In this document: piece by piece, positions 17,271-26,246 of the stretch | Layout of the letters: each line of letters opens with the position of its first letter | How positions within the stretch are numbered: the first letter of the stretch is position 1 | Assembly: GCA_026708325.1 (NCBI GenBank) | Contig: JAPOVC010000014.1 | Location: forward strand, 186,001 to 250,000 | DNA: 64,000 bases | Direction of reading: 5' to 3' | DNA from: Anaerolineaceae bacterium | GTDB lineage: Bacteria > Chloroflexota > Anaerolineae > Aggregatilineales > Phototrophicaceae | Made by a program: the position numbers and the translations under genes | Notes under the pieces: generated by a model | Told to the model about the DNA's origin: nothing | The model's input: the letters and a program-made list of their open reading frames with translations, nothing else | Databases searched by the model: none

Positions 17271-18461
17271 TCAGTGCCTTTTGGCCAAATTCTGCAACGC
17301 CGTGACCACGGTTTCCAGGTTATCCAGGTTTCGCAGAGGCAGAAAGTCATCGGTGTAGGGCAGCATGGCCCTTGCGCCGCGGGTCAAGGGTTCGTAACGC
17401 GGCAAATCCAGCAGGGGATTGAGCCAAATCAAACGGTGGCAGCTGCGTTGCAGGCGTTCCATTTCGTGTCGCAGGACGACCGGGTTGCCACGGTCCCAAC
17501 CGTCCGTGATGACCAGCACCATGGCGCCTCTCCCGAGCACCCGGCGGGACCAGCGAAAATTGAAGTCTCGCAGGGACTCGCCGGTCCGCGTGCCGCCGCC
17601 CCAGTCATTGACGCTGCTGCCCACGTCCGAAAGCGCGCGGTCAATGGACTTGTGACGGATTTGCCGCGTGATGCGGGTCAGATGCACGCTGAAGACAAAG
17701 GACTCCACCTGTTGCATGCCCGTGGCAAAGGTGTGCATGAAGTGCAGAAAAATGCGTGTGTAACGTTCCATGCTGCCGCTGATGTCGCAAATGAGTACGA
17801 GCGGTCGCGGCTTGACGCCCGGTGTGCGCGTCGGGAGCGTGAAGTATTCTCCGGCGTGGCGCAGATTCTGCCGCATGGCGCGCCGCAGGTCGATCCGTGC
17901 GCCGCGCCCCGGCCGCAGACGACGGGTGCGTCGAAAGTCCAGAGATTGCGGCAGCTTTTCCAGAATGCGTTTCGCCAGCGCCAACTCCTCCTGACTCATT
18001 TCGGAAAAGTCCTTGTAGCGGAGTTGTTCCTGCCTGCTCCAGGTTGGGAGGACAGCGGTCAAAAGAGAATCGCCGGGGCTTGCGGCGCCATCGCTGTTCT
18101 CGTCAAGGGGACTGGCGCCAGGCGGCAACAGGAATTTCATGCGTCTGGGTTCGTTTTCCACCGGCGGGGGCATGTCCAGTTGTACCCAGTCGTCGACCGG
18201 CCGGCTCCAGAACAGGTCAAAGGCCCGGTCGAAGAGTTCCAGATCGCGTTGGCGCGAGACAATCAGGGAGCGCATCGTGTGGTACACGTCCAGACGTTGG
18301 CCCAGATCGATGTAGCCAAGGGCGTTGGCCACCTCGATCATGCGATTTGGCGTGGCGGCCATGCCCAGCGCGCGGCACATACGCCCGAAGAGGAGCAGGT
18401 TGTGCAGGAGTTGGCCACCCTGATGAAAGGTCCCGTCCGGCAGAACAGGCGCGAGGGTCAT
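17271..18461 (-). CDS. coxE: CoxE-family von Willebrand factor A domain protein
   Basis: A 396-residue CoxE-like protein. The C-terminal half is a VWA domain with the metal-ion site DISGSM followed by a conserved Thr (GGGTRTGESL) and Asp (TDGWDRG). The N-terminal half is helical. CoxE acts with the MoxR-type ATPase CoxD, encoded immediately upstream with a four-base overlap, in maturing the active site of Mo hydroxylases. In Oligotropha this pair helps assemble the copper/sulfur-containing cluster of CO dehydrogenase. Here the partner large subunit is form II, so the matured metal site may differ. Confidence 0.9.
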   Translation of the reverse strand: MTLAPVLPDGTFHQGGQLLHNLLLFGRMCRALGMAATPNRMIEVANALGYIDLGQRLDVYHTMRSLIVSRQRDLELFDRAFDLFWSRPVDDWVQLDMPPPVENEPRRMKFLLPPGASPLDENSDGAASPGDSLLTAVLPTWSRQEQLRYKDFSEMSQEELALAKRILEKLPQSLDFRRTRRLRPGRGARIDLRRAMRQNLRHAGEYFTLPTRTPGVKPRPLVLICDISGSMERYTRIFLHFMHTFATGMQQVESFVFSVHLTRITRQIRHKSIDRALSDVGSSVNDWGGGTRTGESLRDFNFRWSRRVLGRGAMVLVITDGWDRGNPVVLRHEMERLQRSCHRLIWLNPLLDLPRYEPLTRGARAMLPYTDDFLPLRNLDNLETVVTALQNLAKRH

Positions 18462-19375
18462 GAGACCAGGGCAGCGTTGGTTTGCGCCTGGACGATGGCG
18501 CGCTCGTGCAGGGCCTGCAGGCTATCGCCCGACAGCATGTCGATGTCGTCCTGGTATTTCAGGATCACACCGAGCGTTTCGGCGACCGTCTGGAGTGAGA
18601 GGGCGCGCTGGTCCAGCGCCACCAGCGCTGCCGTCCAATCCAGGGTTTCGGCAACGCCCGGGGACTTGAAGAGTTCCAGTTCCCGCATTTCCTGGATGAA
18701 GGCCGTTACCTGACGGGCGAGCAGGGGCTCCACGTCAGGCGCCTTCGTTCGCACAATTCGCAGTTCCTTCTCAAAGGATGGGTAATCAATCCAGTAATAG
18801 AGGCAACGGCGCTTGAGGGCGTCATGGACTTCCCGTGTGCGATTGGACGTCACCACGACGACCGGCGGAGTCCCGGCACGGATCGTACCGAGTTCGGGAA
18901 TGGTGACCTGGAAGTCAGACAGCAACTCAAGCAAAAAGGCCTCAAATTCCTCGTCGGCACGATCGATTTCGTCAATCAGCAGGACAGGTCGCAGGCCATC
19001 GACACTGCTTTCGACGGCCTGGAGCAAGGGACGGGTCTGCAGGAACTCACGGGAAAAGATGCCCGCCTGCATTTCCTCGCGGCTGGCGCCGCTGGCTTCC
19101 AGCAGACGAAGATGCAGCATCTGGGCAGCGTAGTTCCATTCATAGAGCGCGTTGCTGGCGTCCAGCCCTTCATAGCATTGCAATCGGATGAGATCGCTGC
19201 CCAGAGCACCGGAGAGTACGCGTGCGATTTCCGTCTTTCCTACACCGGCCTCCCCTTCCAGAAACAGGGGGCGACCCAGACGCAGGGCGAGATAAATCGC
19301 CGTGGCCAGGCCCCGTTCAGCGATGTAGTCCTGCTCTTGCAGGGTCTGTTGCACGGAATTCACGGAATCGAACAT
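18458..19375 (-). CDS. coxD: CoxD/MoxR-family AAA+ ATPase
   Basis: A 305-residue AAA+ ATPase with Walker A GEAGVGKTE, Walker B LLIDEIDRADEEFE, sensor-1 VVVTSNRTRE and the GLDASNALYEW segment typical of CoxD. It is thought to act as a chaperone for Mo-hydroxylase maturation together with the VWA protein CoxE. The frame allows an ATG at 19390, but GGGGAG stands just before the ATG at 19375, so the shorter protein is preferred. A strong 9-bp hairpin lies just upstream, separating it from coxM. Confidence 0.9.
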   Translation of the reverse strand: MFDSVNSVQQTLQEQDYIAERGLATAIYLALRLGRPLFLEGEAGVGKTEIARVLSGALGSDLIRLQCYEGLDASNALYEWNYAAQMLHLRLLEASGASREEMQAGIFSREFLQTRPLLQAVESSVDGLRPVLLIDEIDRADEEFEAFLLELLSDFQVTIPELGTIRAGTPPVVVVTSNRTREVHDALKRRCLYYWIDYPSFEKELRIVRTKAPDVEPLLARQVTAFIQEMRELELFKSPGVAETLDWTAALVALDQRALSLQTVAETLGVILKYQDDIDMLSGDSLQALHERAIVQAQTNAALVS

Positions 19376-19398
19376 ACGGCTCCCCAGCATTAACCAGG

Positions 19399-19420
19399 AG
19401 GGCGAGGAAATCCTCGCCCT
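19399..19420. repeat. Perfect 9-bp inverted repeat between coxM and coxD
   Basis: AGGGCGAGG (19399-19407), the loop AAAT and CCTCGCCCT (19412-19420) form a strong stem-loop. No T-run follows on either strand, so it is not a classical terminator. It may protect the coxSLM message end or lower expression of the downstream maturation genes. Confidence 0.6.
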
Positions 19421-19469
19421 GAATTGCCTGGTATATTAACGCGTCGCGCCGCAAACGGGAATGCTTCGT

Positions 19470-20321
19470 TCAGCCGCCTGCAGCACGGACCGCGCGTTTG
19501 AGATAGACCCCGGCCATTTCCTGCCGGTAGGCCTCCGGAAAGCTCATGTCGCCGATCAGGTCATTGGCGATGTCGTCCTTCAACGCCGCCGCCGCCGCGT
19601 CGAGCGCTGCGTCGTCGAGCGAAGAACCGCGCAGCGCGGCCTCGGCGCCCGGTGAGCGCATCGCGCGGACGGTTGCCCCGCCCACGGCGACGTGGGCGCC
19701 GCTGCAACTGTCGCCGTCCTTGTGCAGGACGACGCAGATCCCCACCACCGCGTAGCGCGAGGCAGGATGCGGCATCTTGACATAGGCGCATCCTTCGTGG
19801 GGGTGCGCCGGGATCTCGATGCTGGTGATGATCTCCCCGGGCTCCAGGTCGACGGTGAAGAGGTCGATGAAGAAGTCGGCTGCCGCCACGCTGCGGCCGC
19901 CGGAAGCCCCCTCGATGTTGATGTTGGCGTTGAAGGCGACAAGCACGGTTGGCGGGTCCGACGCCGGGTCGGCGTGGGCCACGTTGCCGCCCAGTGTACC
20001 CCAGTTACGCACCTGCTGGTCGCCCACCATGCCCGTAGCGGTCGCCAGCGCACTGCAAGAAGCCTGGACGTCGGCAGAAGCCGCGATGTCGGCGTGGGTA
20101 CAAAGCGCGCCGATCGTCAGCGAGCCGTTGTTGCTGATGCTGCCCAGACCCTCGATACGGCTGATGTCAATCAACAGCGGCGCTTCATTGAGCCGCAGTT
20201 TCATGGCGGGCAAGAGACTGTGGCCACCGGCCAGCAACTTCGCGTCCTCGTTGTCCGCCAGCAGCTGGAGCGCTTCCGCCACCGAAGACGGACGTGCGTA
20301 GTCAAATTCGGCTGGCCACAT
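19470..20321 (-). CDS. coxM: CoxM-like FAD-binding subunit of a form II Mo hydroxylase
   Basis: A 283-residue flavoprotein subunit starting MWPAEFDYARPSSVAEAL. It shows LLAGGHSLLPAMKLRL (first FAD loop, AGGHS as in CoxM) and VRNWGTLGGNVAHADPASD (second loop). It accepts electrons from CoxS. The ATG at 20321 overlaps the coxL stop by one base (TAATG). The frame reads further upstream inside coxL, but the family start is clear. The gene order L-M after S differs from the M-S-L order of Oligotropha CO dehydrogenase. Confidence 0.92.
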   Translation of the reverse strand: MWPAEFDYARPSSVAEALQLLADNEDAKLLAGGHSLLPAMKLRLNEAPLLIDISRIEGLGSISNNGSLTIGALCTHADIAASADVQASCSALATATGMVGDQQVRNWGTLGGNVAHADPASDPPTVLVAFNANINIEGASGGRSVAAADFFIDLFTVDLEPGEIITSIEIPAHPHEGCAYVKMPHPASRYAVVGICVVLHKDGDSCSGAHVAVGGATVRAMRSPGAEAALRGSSLDDAALDAAAAALKDDIANDLIGDMSFPEAYRQEMAGVYLKRAVRAAGG

Positions 20322-22714
20322 TAGCTGTTTCCTCCATTGCTGTGGGACTTGATTGTCTCCCATACGCGGCTGGGTGTAAGGGGCATGTCGATATGGCGCA
20401 CGTCAAGGTGCGACAGCGCGTCCACCACGGCATTGACGACGGCCGGAGTGGCGGCGATCGTGCCGGTCTCGCCAGCGCCCTTGACGCCCAGCGGGTTGTT
20501 GGGCGTCGGTGTTTCGGTACGGCCCAGTTCAAAGGAAGGCAGCAGATCGGCCCGCGGAATGGCGTAGTCCATCAGCGAGCCGCTGACCAGCTGACCGTTT
20601 TCGTCATACTGGGCGCCTTCCCACAGGGCCTGGGCGACGCCCTGGGCGATACCGCCGTGTACCTGACCGTCGACGATCATGGGGTTAATGACCTTGCCGA
20701 CGTCGTCGACGGCGATGTAGCGTTTGATGTCGACGTTGCCCGTTTCCGCATCCACTTCGACGATGCAGATGTGGGTGCCGAAGGGGTAGGTGCAGTCCGG
20801 CGGATCGTAGTAAGAAGTCTCGTCGAGGAAGGGTTCCATGTCGCCAGGCAGGCTCCAGCCGCCGGCGGCGGAGGTTGCGATGCCCATGAATTCGCCCACG
20901 ACCTTGGACTTGTCCGGCGCGCCCTTCACCTGCACGCTGCCCACGCCTTCCTCATTGACGACGTATTCCACGTCTTCAATGTCGGCCTCAAACTCGTGTG
21001 CGGCGATGGCCCGTGCCTTTTCCTTGATGCGTTGCAGACTTCGCCAGACAGCCACACCGCCGACGGCGGTGCTGCGGCTGCCATAGGTGCCGTAGCCGAA
21101 GGGCGTGCCCAGGGTGTCACTGTGCTGCACGTGCACCTGGTCCATCGAGACCCCGAGCTCGTCGGCCACCAGTTGGGCGACGCTGGTCTCGTGTCCCTGG
21201 CCGTGCGACTGTGAACCGGTGGTAACGACCACGTCGCCGGTGATGTGCATGCGCACGTTGGCGCTCTCCCACAGCGCGGCGCCCCATCCCTCGCCGAACA
21301 TCCAGGCCGACGGCGCGATGCCGCAGATCTCGATGTAGGTCGAGAAGCCGATGCCAAGATAGCGTCCCTCGGCGCGGGCGGCAGCCTGCTCGGCCCGGAA
21401 GTCTTCGTAACCCGTCATCTCAAGCGCCATGTCCAGCGCCTTGTCGTAGTCGCCGCTGTCGTAGCTCAGCCCGTTGAGCAGGTTGTTGTTCGGCTCAAAG
21501 GGGAAGGCATCGCTTGGCACGAAGTTCTTGCGCCGCACTTCAACCGGGTCCATGCTCAGTTCGCTGGCTACCAGGTCGACGGCGCGTTCTACAACGTAGG
21601 TCGCTTCCGGCCGTCCCGCGCCGCGATAGGCGTCGACCATGCCTGTATTCGTGTAGACCCCGGTCACGTGGCAGTAGATATTGGGGAACTGGTAGGCCCC
21701 GGATAGCATTCGACCGTAGAGTGTGGTCGGAATGCCTGGCGCCACGGTTGACAGGATTCCGCCCAGGTTGGCGAAGGTCTTGACCTTGAGGGCCGTGATT
21801 GTGCCGTCCCTGTTGGCGCCAACCTCGACGTCGGTGACGTGGTCCCGACCGTGGGTGGTGGCGATGTAGTTTTCCGAACGGGTCTCCACCCACTTCACCG
21901 GACGCCCGACTTTCTTCGACAGGGCGGTGGTCAACACGTATTCCGGATACATGAAAATCTTGGCGCCGAAGCCGCCGCCGATTTGCGGCGAGATGACGCG
22001 GACCTTGTTCTCCGGAACGCCAAAGATGAATGCCGTGAAGAGCAGGCGATGCACGTGCGGTGCCTGCGAGGTCATCCAGATCGTATATTCGCCATTGACC
22101 GGCTCGTGCTGGGCGATGCAACCGCGCGTCTCCATGGGCGTGGGGATCAAACGCTGGTTGCGCAGGCGCTGCTTCACGACCACGTCAGACGAGGCCAGCG
22201 CGGCGTCCGCGCCTTCCTGGTCGCCGCAGTCCCATTCCATACAGACGTTGTTGGGCGCGTTCTCGTGCAGTTGCGGCGCGCCCTCGAAGGTTGCTTCCTC
22301 GGCGTCGGTGACGGCCGGCAACACCTCCCATTCGACGTCGATCAACTCGACGGCGTCCTGGGCTGTGGCCCGGTCCTCGGCGACGACGACGGCGACACCG
22401 GCACCAACGTGCGTCACCTTCTCGACTTCCAGCGCGCGTGGCGTGTTGAGGTTGTTTTCCACGCCACCGGCGGGCCAGGGGCAGGGCAGGGGATTGACGT
22501 CCATGAAGTCCTGGCCGGTGTACACGCCCACGACGCCGGGCACGGCTGCGGCCGCTTCGGTGTTGATGCTGACGATGTTCGCATGGGCATGCGGGCTGCG
22601 CAGGATGGCGATATGGGTCATGCCTGGAATATTGATGTCTTCCAGATAGCGGGCCTCACCGGTGATGAGACGCGGGTCTTCCTTGCGTTTTACGGCCTTG
22701 CCCACCACAGCCAT
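20321..22714 (-). CDS. coxL: Form II CoxL-like molybdopterin-binding large subunit
   Basis: A 797-residue Mo-binding subunit of the xanthine oxidase/CO dehydrogenase superfamily. It has GGGFGAK (246-252), a GSQSHGQGH motif and a C-terminal GVKGAGETG with the catalytic Glu. The active-site loop reads AYRGAGR (362-368), the marker of form II enzymes. Form I CO dehydrogenases have AYxCSFR, whose Cys holds copper. CO oxidation is therefore not expected from sequence, and the natural substrate of form II enzymes is mostly unknown. It would form an (LMS)2 complex with CoxM and CoxS. GGAGGTGAC precedes the ATG, which follows the coxS stop directly. Confidence 0.93.
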   Translation of the reverse strand: MAVVGKAVKRKEDPRLITGEARYLEDINIPGMTHIAILRSPHAHANIVSINTEAAAAVPGVVGVYTGQDFMDVNPLPCPWPAGGVENNLNTPRALEVEKVTHVGAGVAVVVAEDRATAQDAVELIDVEWEVLPAVTDAEEATFEGAPQLHENAPNNVCMEWDCGDQEGADAALASSDVVVKQRLRNQRLIPTPMETRGCIAQHEPVNGEYTIWMTSQAPHVHRLLFTAFIFGVPENKVRVISPQIGGGFGAKIFMYPEYVLTTALSKKVGRPVKWVETRSENYIATTHGRDHVTDVEVGANRDGTITALKVKTFANLGGILSTVAPGIPTTLYGRMLSGAYQFPNIYCHVTGVYTNTGMVDAYRGAGRPEATYVVERAVDLVASELSMDPVEVRRKNFVPSDAFPFEPNNNLLNGLSYDSGDYDKALDMALEMTGYEDFRAEQAAARAEGRYLGIGFSTYIEICGIAPSAWMFGEGWGAALWESANVRMHITGDVVVTTGSQSHGQGHETSVAQLVADELGVSMDQVHVQHSDTLGTPFGYGTYGSRSTAVGGVAVWRSLQRIKEKARAIAAHEFEADIEDVEYVVNEEGVGSVQVKGAPDKSKVVGEFMGIATSAAGGWSLPGDMEPFLDETSYYDPPDCTYPFGTHICIVEVDAETGNVDIKRYIAVDDVGKVINPMIVDGQVHGGIAQGVAQALWEGAQYDENGQLVSGSLMDYAIPRADLLPSFELGRTETPTPNNPLGVKGAGETGTIAATPAVVNAVVDALSHLDVRHIDMPLTPSRVWETIKSHSNGGNS

Positions 22715-23179
22715 TTAGTCACCTCCTGCCTGCGCCACCGCCGCCACGGCCTTCACGATGTTGTGATAGCCGGTGCAACGGCAGAGATTGCCTTCCAGCC
22801 CATGACGAATCTCATCCTCGTCCGGGTTGGGATTGTCGGCCAGCAGGGCCGTGGTCGCCATGATCATGCCAGGTGTACAGAAGCCGCACTGCAGACCATG
22901 GTTGTCCCAGAAGCTCTGCTGCATGGGATGCAGATCGCCGTTATGCGCCAGGCCTTCAATAGTCGTGACGTCACAGCCATCCGCCTGAACCGCCAGGCTG
23001 GTACAGGACTTTAGCGCCTTGCCGTCCATGTGGACGGTGCAGGCCCCGCACTGACTGGTGTCACATCCGATCTTGGTGCCCGTCAGCCCCAGTTCGTCAC
23101 GCAGATAGTTGACGAGCAGGGTGCGGGCCTCTACATCACTTTCCCGCGTGCAACCGTTCACATTAACGCTGATTTTCAT
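22715..23179 (-). CDS. coxS: CoxS-like [2Fe-2S] small subunit
   Basis: A 154-residue iron-sulfur subunit with the two expected clusters: [15 protein letters not shown] plus a downstream Cys in KSCTSL for the ferredoxin-type cluster, and CGFCTPG...CRCTGY for the helical cluster. It shuttles electrons from the molybdenum site of CoxL to the FAD of CoxM. Length is normal. A strong GGAGGAG ribosome site precedes the ATG at 23179. The coxL ATG follows its stop codon with no gap. Confidence 0.95.
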   Translation of the reverse strand: MKISVNVNGCTRESDVEARTLLVNYLRDELGLTGTKIGCDTSQCGACTVHMDGKALKSCTSLAVQADGCDVTTIEGLAHNGDLHPMQQSFWDNHGLQCGFCTPGMIMATTALLADNPNPDEDEIRHGLEGNLCRCTGYHNIVKAVAAVAQAGGD

Positions 23180-23259
23180 GGCTCCTCCGAATAGCAGAAG
23201 TATCCAGTCAAAACAGGGACATTTGCGTCAAAGGCAATGCTCCTCGTTTGTATACGGGT

Positions 23260-23712
23260 TCATGCGGCCTCCCGAATTTGGCGGGCCAGATTGCCAAAAA
23301 AGCGTTTGCTCATCATGTTGGCCGCCGCCTTGATCAGGCGTTGGCCAATTCGCGCCAGTTTTCCCGAGATGTTGGCTTCTGCATCCCAATGCAGAACCGT
23401 GCCGCCATCGTCCCTTTCCACCAGCCGCATCACGACGTTGCCGCTGATAATGCTGCCCTGACCTTCGCCGCTCACTGTCAGTCGGTAACTGACGGGTGCT
23501 TGAATCTCGCTCATGCGCACCTGGCCGGTGAAACGGCCGCTCACGGCAGCCATGCTGACCTTTGCGATCGCCCGCCAGGCGTGTTGCTCATCTTCAACCG
23601 GGACAAACTCTTCCACGCCAGGGATAGCGCCTGAGATGGCCTCCGGGTCCATCAACGTGGACCAGACCTGCTCCCGTTTTTCCCTGAATAGGTAGGTTCC
23701 GTCCAGCTTCAT
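23260..23712 (-). CDS. coxG: CoxG-like SRPBCC-family protein
   Basis: A 150-residue protein beginning MKLDGTYLFREKREQVWSTL, with the DPEAISGAIPGVEEF and GQGSIISGNVVMRL segments of the CO dehydrogenase subunit G family (START/SRPBCC fold). CoxG is thought to anchor CO dehydrogenase to the membrane or aid its assembly. The typical C-terminal hydrophobic tail is absent here, so a soluble assembly role is more likely. It opens the cox-type operon. GGAAGGAAAG before the ATG at 23712 sets the start; the frame extends to a TTG at 23727. Confidence 0.85.
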   Translation of the reverse strand: MKLDGTYLFREKREQVWSTLMDPEAISGAIPGVEEFVPVEDEQHAWRAIAKVSMAAVSGRFTGQVRMSEIQAPVSYRLTVSGEGQGSIISGNVVMRLVERDDGGTVLHWDAEANISGKLARIGQRLIKAAANMMSKRFFGNLARQIREAA

Positions 23713-23747
23713 GCACTTTCCTTCCAAAAGAATTGCAATTGAGCGGA

Positions 23748-23776
23748 AGTATAAATCGCTTTGACTGGCGCTGCAA
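23748..23776 (-). promoter_or_regulatory. Predicted sigma70-type promoter of the coxGSLMDE operon
   Basis: Minus strand TTGCAG (23771-23776), a 17-base spacer and TATACT (23748-23753), about 36 bases before the coxG ATG. The 226-base divergent region also serves the stand-alone Mo-hydroxylase gene. Confidence 0.45.
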
Positions 23777-23891
23777 AGAAAAGTTGCCTAGCAGAAAATG
23801 CGAACTGTAATCCCGCATGAAGATTGCCGTGTCGCACTCCTGACCTGAAGTCAATTGGGCAACCATTCGTGGCAATGCTACCCGAACCCGC

Positions 23892-23897
23892 TATACT
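23892..23897 (+). promoter_or_regulatory. Possible -10 box (TATACT) of the stand-alone Mo-hydroxylase gene
   Basis: TATACT lies 41 bases before the ATG at 23939. No good -35 box is seen 16-18 bases upstream (GTGGCA), so an activator may be needed if this promoter is real. Confidence 0.3.
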
Positions 23898-23938
23898 TCC
23901 AGAGTTGAACAGTAGTCCACATGATCTGGAGACCCGGC

Positions 23939-26221
23939 ATGAGCGAATTTGCTGCGATTGGACAACCAAAACCGATCATTGATGGCAAGGCCAAGGTTAC
24001 GGGAAGCGCACGTTATTTGCCGGACATCAACCTGCCGGGCACGCTGCATGCGCGCCTGGTACCGTCAACCTACGCCCACGCCAACGTCCTCGGCGTGGAC
24101 GGCAGTGCGGCCCTGGAAGTCCCCGGGGTGTCCGCCGTCCTGACTCATGAAGACCTGCCGGACCTCGCCCCGGCCTCGCGCAATCGCCTCTTGCTGGCGC
24201 GCGGCAGGGTCATTTTTGTCGGTCAACCCGTAGCCCTGGTGCTGGCGGACAGCGAGACAGCGGCGGCGGACGGCGCAGACCAGGTCGTCGTCGATTACGA
24301 GCCCCTGCCCGCCGCCATGAGTTTCGCCGAGGCCGTGGCCGGGGACGCGCCCCTGGTCTGGCCGGATGGCGTCCCGAAGGGCGCGGATGACGCGGGCGAG
24401 CACGGAGCCGGAGCCGGCGGCGGCGAAGAAGAGGAAGAGGATGACACGCCGAGCAATCTCGCTGCGGAAAGCACTACGTCACGCGGCGATCTGGCGGCCG
24501 GATTCGCCGAGGCCGATCTCATCCTCGAGCATACCTACACCTCGCCGATGGTGCACCAGAGTTCAATCGAGACTCACGGCGTGCTGGCCCAGCCGGACCC
24601 GATGACGGGCGGCATGAACGTGTGGACCAGCACCCAGGACCCCTTTGGTTGTCGCAGCACCGTCGCCGACGTCCTGGGCGTGACTGAATCGATCGTCAAG
24701 GTAAAGGGCGCCGTCATCGGTGGAGGATTCGGCGCCAAGTTTACGGTCTACGAGCCACTGGTGGTACTCGCCGCCCAGGCGGTCAACCGTCCGGTGAAAC
24801 TGGCGCTGACCCGCAGTGAGGAAATCGCCGCGACGACGCCGGCGCCACCCCTGGAAGTGAAACTGAAACTGGGCGCACGCAAGGATGGCACGCTGACGGC
24901 GCTCCAGACGGACGTCACCATGGATGCCGGTTGCTACCCGATGAACCTGGCGAGTTTCGTGGGTTATCAGGTCGGCAACTATTATCCCGTACCCAACATG
25001 GAGATCCGGGTGCGCGAGGCCCTGACCTTCAAGCCTTCGGCCGGCGCCTATCGTGCGCCCGGCGCACCGACTGCGTTCTTCGTCATTGACACGGCCATCG
25101 ACGAAATGGCGGAACAACTGGGGCTGGATTCGGTCGACATGCGCATCATGAACGCCGCAAGAGAAGGCGATTTGCAGGCGGATGGCAGCCCATGGCCCGA
25201 CCAGGGCATACGGGCGACGCTGGAGGCCGTGAGGGCCCACCCGATCTGGCAGAACCGCGAACAGAGCCGGGCGGAAGGCCGGGGCGTTGGAATCGCCCTC
25301 GGTGGTTGGATGGGTGGCCAGTCGGCAGCGGCGGCGATCTGCAACGTCAACCGCGACGGCATAATCCAGATTAATTCTGGCGCGATGGACATCAGCGGCG
25401 TTGCGACAAGCTTCAACCTGATCGCTGCCGAGGCTTTTGGCGTTTCGCCGGACAAGGTCATGATTCTCGATGCCGATACGGAAACGGCAACCTTTTCCGC
25501 CGGGTCGGGCGGCAGCAAGACGCTCTACAGCAACGGTCTGGCTGTGCGCGAGGCTGCCGCAGACGCGCGGCGCCAGGTGCTGGCCATCGCGGCAGATGAG
25601 TTTGAGGCGGACCCCGAGGACCTGGAGATCGTCGATGGTGAAGTCCGGGTGAAGGGTACGCCCACCCGTTCCATCCCGGTTGGGGACATCGTCGAAAAAG
25701 GCCAGGGCTTTGGCGCCAATCACGCGCCGGTCCTTGGTCAGGGCCGTACGACAGTTACGGACCAGTCGCCCGCCTTCAGCGTGCAACTGGTTGAGGTCGA
25801 CGTCGACCGCGAAACCGGGGAGGTGCAGGTCCTCAAGCACGTCATTGCCCAGGATGCCGGTCGCGCCATCAACCCCCTGGCCGTCGAAGGCCAAATGGTC
25901 GGTGGCGCTGTCCAGGGCCTTGGCTGGGCGCTCTATGAGGAAATGGCCTACGACGAGGACGGCCAGTTGCTATCCGGCTCCTGGATGGACTACACCATGC
26001 CGGACTCCATGCAGACTGCGCCGGAGATGGAGACCATCATCGTCGAGGTCCCGTCGGAGCACGGTCCCTTTGGCGCCCGCGGGGTTGGGGAGCCCCCCGT
26101 GGTCCCCACGCCGGCGGCAGTGGCCAACGCCATTGCCCACAGCACCGGGCTGCGCTTGACGGACCTGCCGATGACGGCGCCTCGCGTGCTGCAGGCCCTG
26201 CGTTCGCAGAACGGGGGCTGA
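23939..26221 (+). CDS. Stand-alone molybdopterin-binding subunit of a xanthine dehydrogenase-family enzyme
   Basis: A 760-residue Mo-hydroxylase large subunit, divergent from both other copies in the window. It shows the IDGKAKVTGSARY entry motif, GGGFGAK (near residue 263), GAYRAPGAP (369-377) as active-site loop and FGARGVGEPP with the catalytic Glu near the C-terminus. An unusual low-complexity insert of Gly and acidic residues occupies about residues 145-174, including a run of five Glu and two Asp. No [2Fe-2S] or FAD gene lies beside it, so it either borrows CoxS/CoxM-type partners or uses another acceptor. The ATG at 23939 is preferred over 23921 because TGGAG precedes it and the family start fits. 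Confidence 0.9.
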   Translation: MSEFAAIGQPKPIIDGKAKVTGSARYLPDINLPGTLHARLVPSTYAHANVLGVDGSAALEVPGVSAVLTHEDLPDLAPASRNRLLLARGRVIFVGQPVALVLADSETAAADGADQVVVDYEPLPAAMSFAEAVAGDAPLVWPDGVPKGADDAGEHGAGAGGGEEEEEDDTPSNLAAESTTSRGDLAAGFAEADLILEHTYTSPMVHQSSIETHGVLAQPDPMTGGMNVWTSTQDPFGCRSTVADVLGVTESIVKVKGAVIGGGFGAKFTVYEPLVVLAAQAVNRPVKLALTRSEEIAATTPAPPLEVKLKLGARKDGTLTALQTDVTMDAGCYPMNLASFVGYQVGNYYPVPNMEIRVREALTFKPSAGAYRAPGAPTAFFVIDTAIDEMAEQLGLDSVDMRIMNAAREGDLQADGSPWPDQGIRATLEAVRAHPIWQNREQSRAEGRGVGIALGGWMGGQSAAAAICNVNRDGIIQINSGAMDISGVATSFNLIAAEAFGVSPDKVMILDADTETATFSAGSGGSKTLYSNGLAVREAAADARRQVLAIAADEFEADPEDLEIVDGEVRVKGTPTRSIPVGDIVEKGQGFGANHAPVLGQGRTTVTDQSPAFSVQLVEVDVDRETGEVQVLKHVIAQDAGRAINPLAVEGQMVGGAVQGLGWALYEEMAYDEDGQLLSGSWMDYTMPDSMQTAPEMETIIVEVPSEHGPFGARGVGEPPVVPTPAAVANAIAHSTGLRLTDLPMTAPRVLQALRSQNGG

Positions 26222-26246
26222 GTTCTGGAGCCGGCAGGCGGCTGAC

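Noticed and set aside
16947..18713. 588-codon plus-strand frame antisense to coxE and xdhC
   Set aside because: It covers intact VWA and XdhC coding sequence on the other strand and has a low-complexity Ser/Arg/Gln composition typical of shadow frames.
19399..19420. Rho-independent terminator after coxM
   Set aside because: The stem is perfect but neither strand has a T-run after it, so it is listed as an inverted repeat only.
20321..22714. Naming the cox-type operon an aerobic CO dehydrogenase
   Set aside because: The active-site loop is AYRGAGR (form II); the Cys-containing AYxCSFR loop required for the copper site is absent.
21839..23014. 391-codon plus-strand frame antisense to coxL and coxS
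   Set aside because: The minus strand encodes clear CoxL/CoxS motifs through this stretch. The antisense frame has no recognisable motifs and reflects high-GC codon bias.
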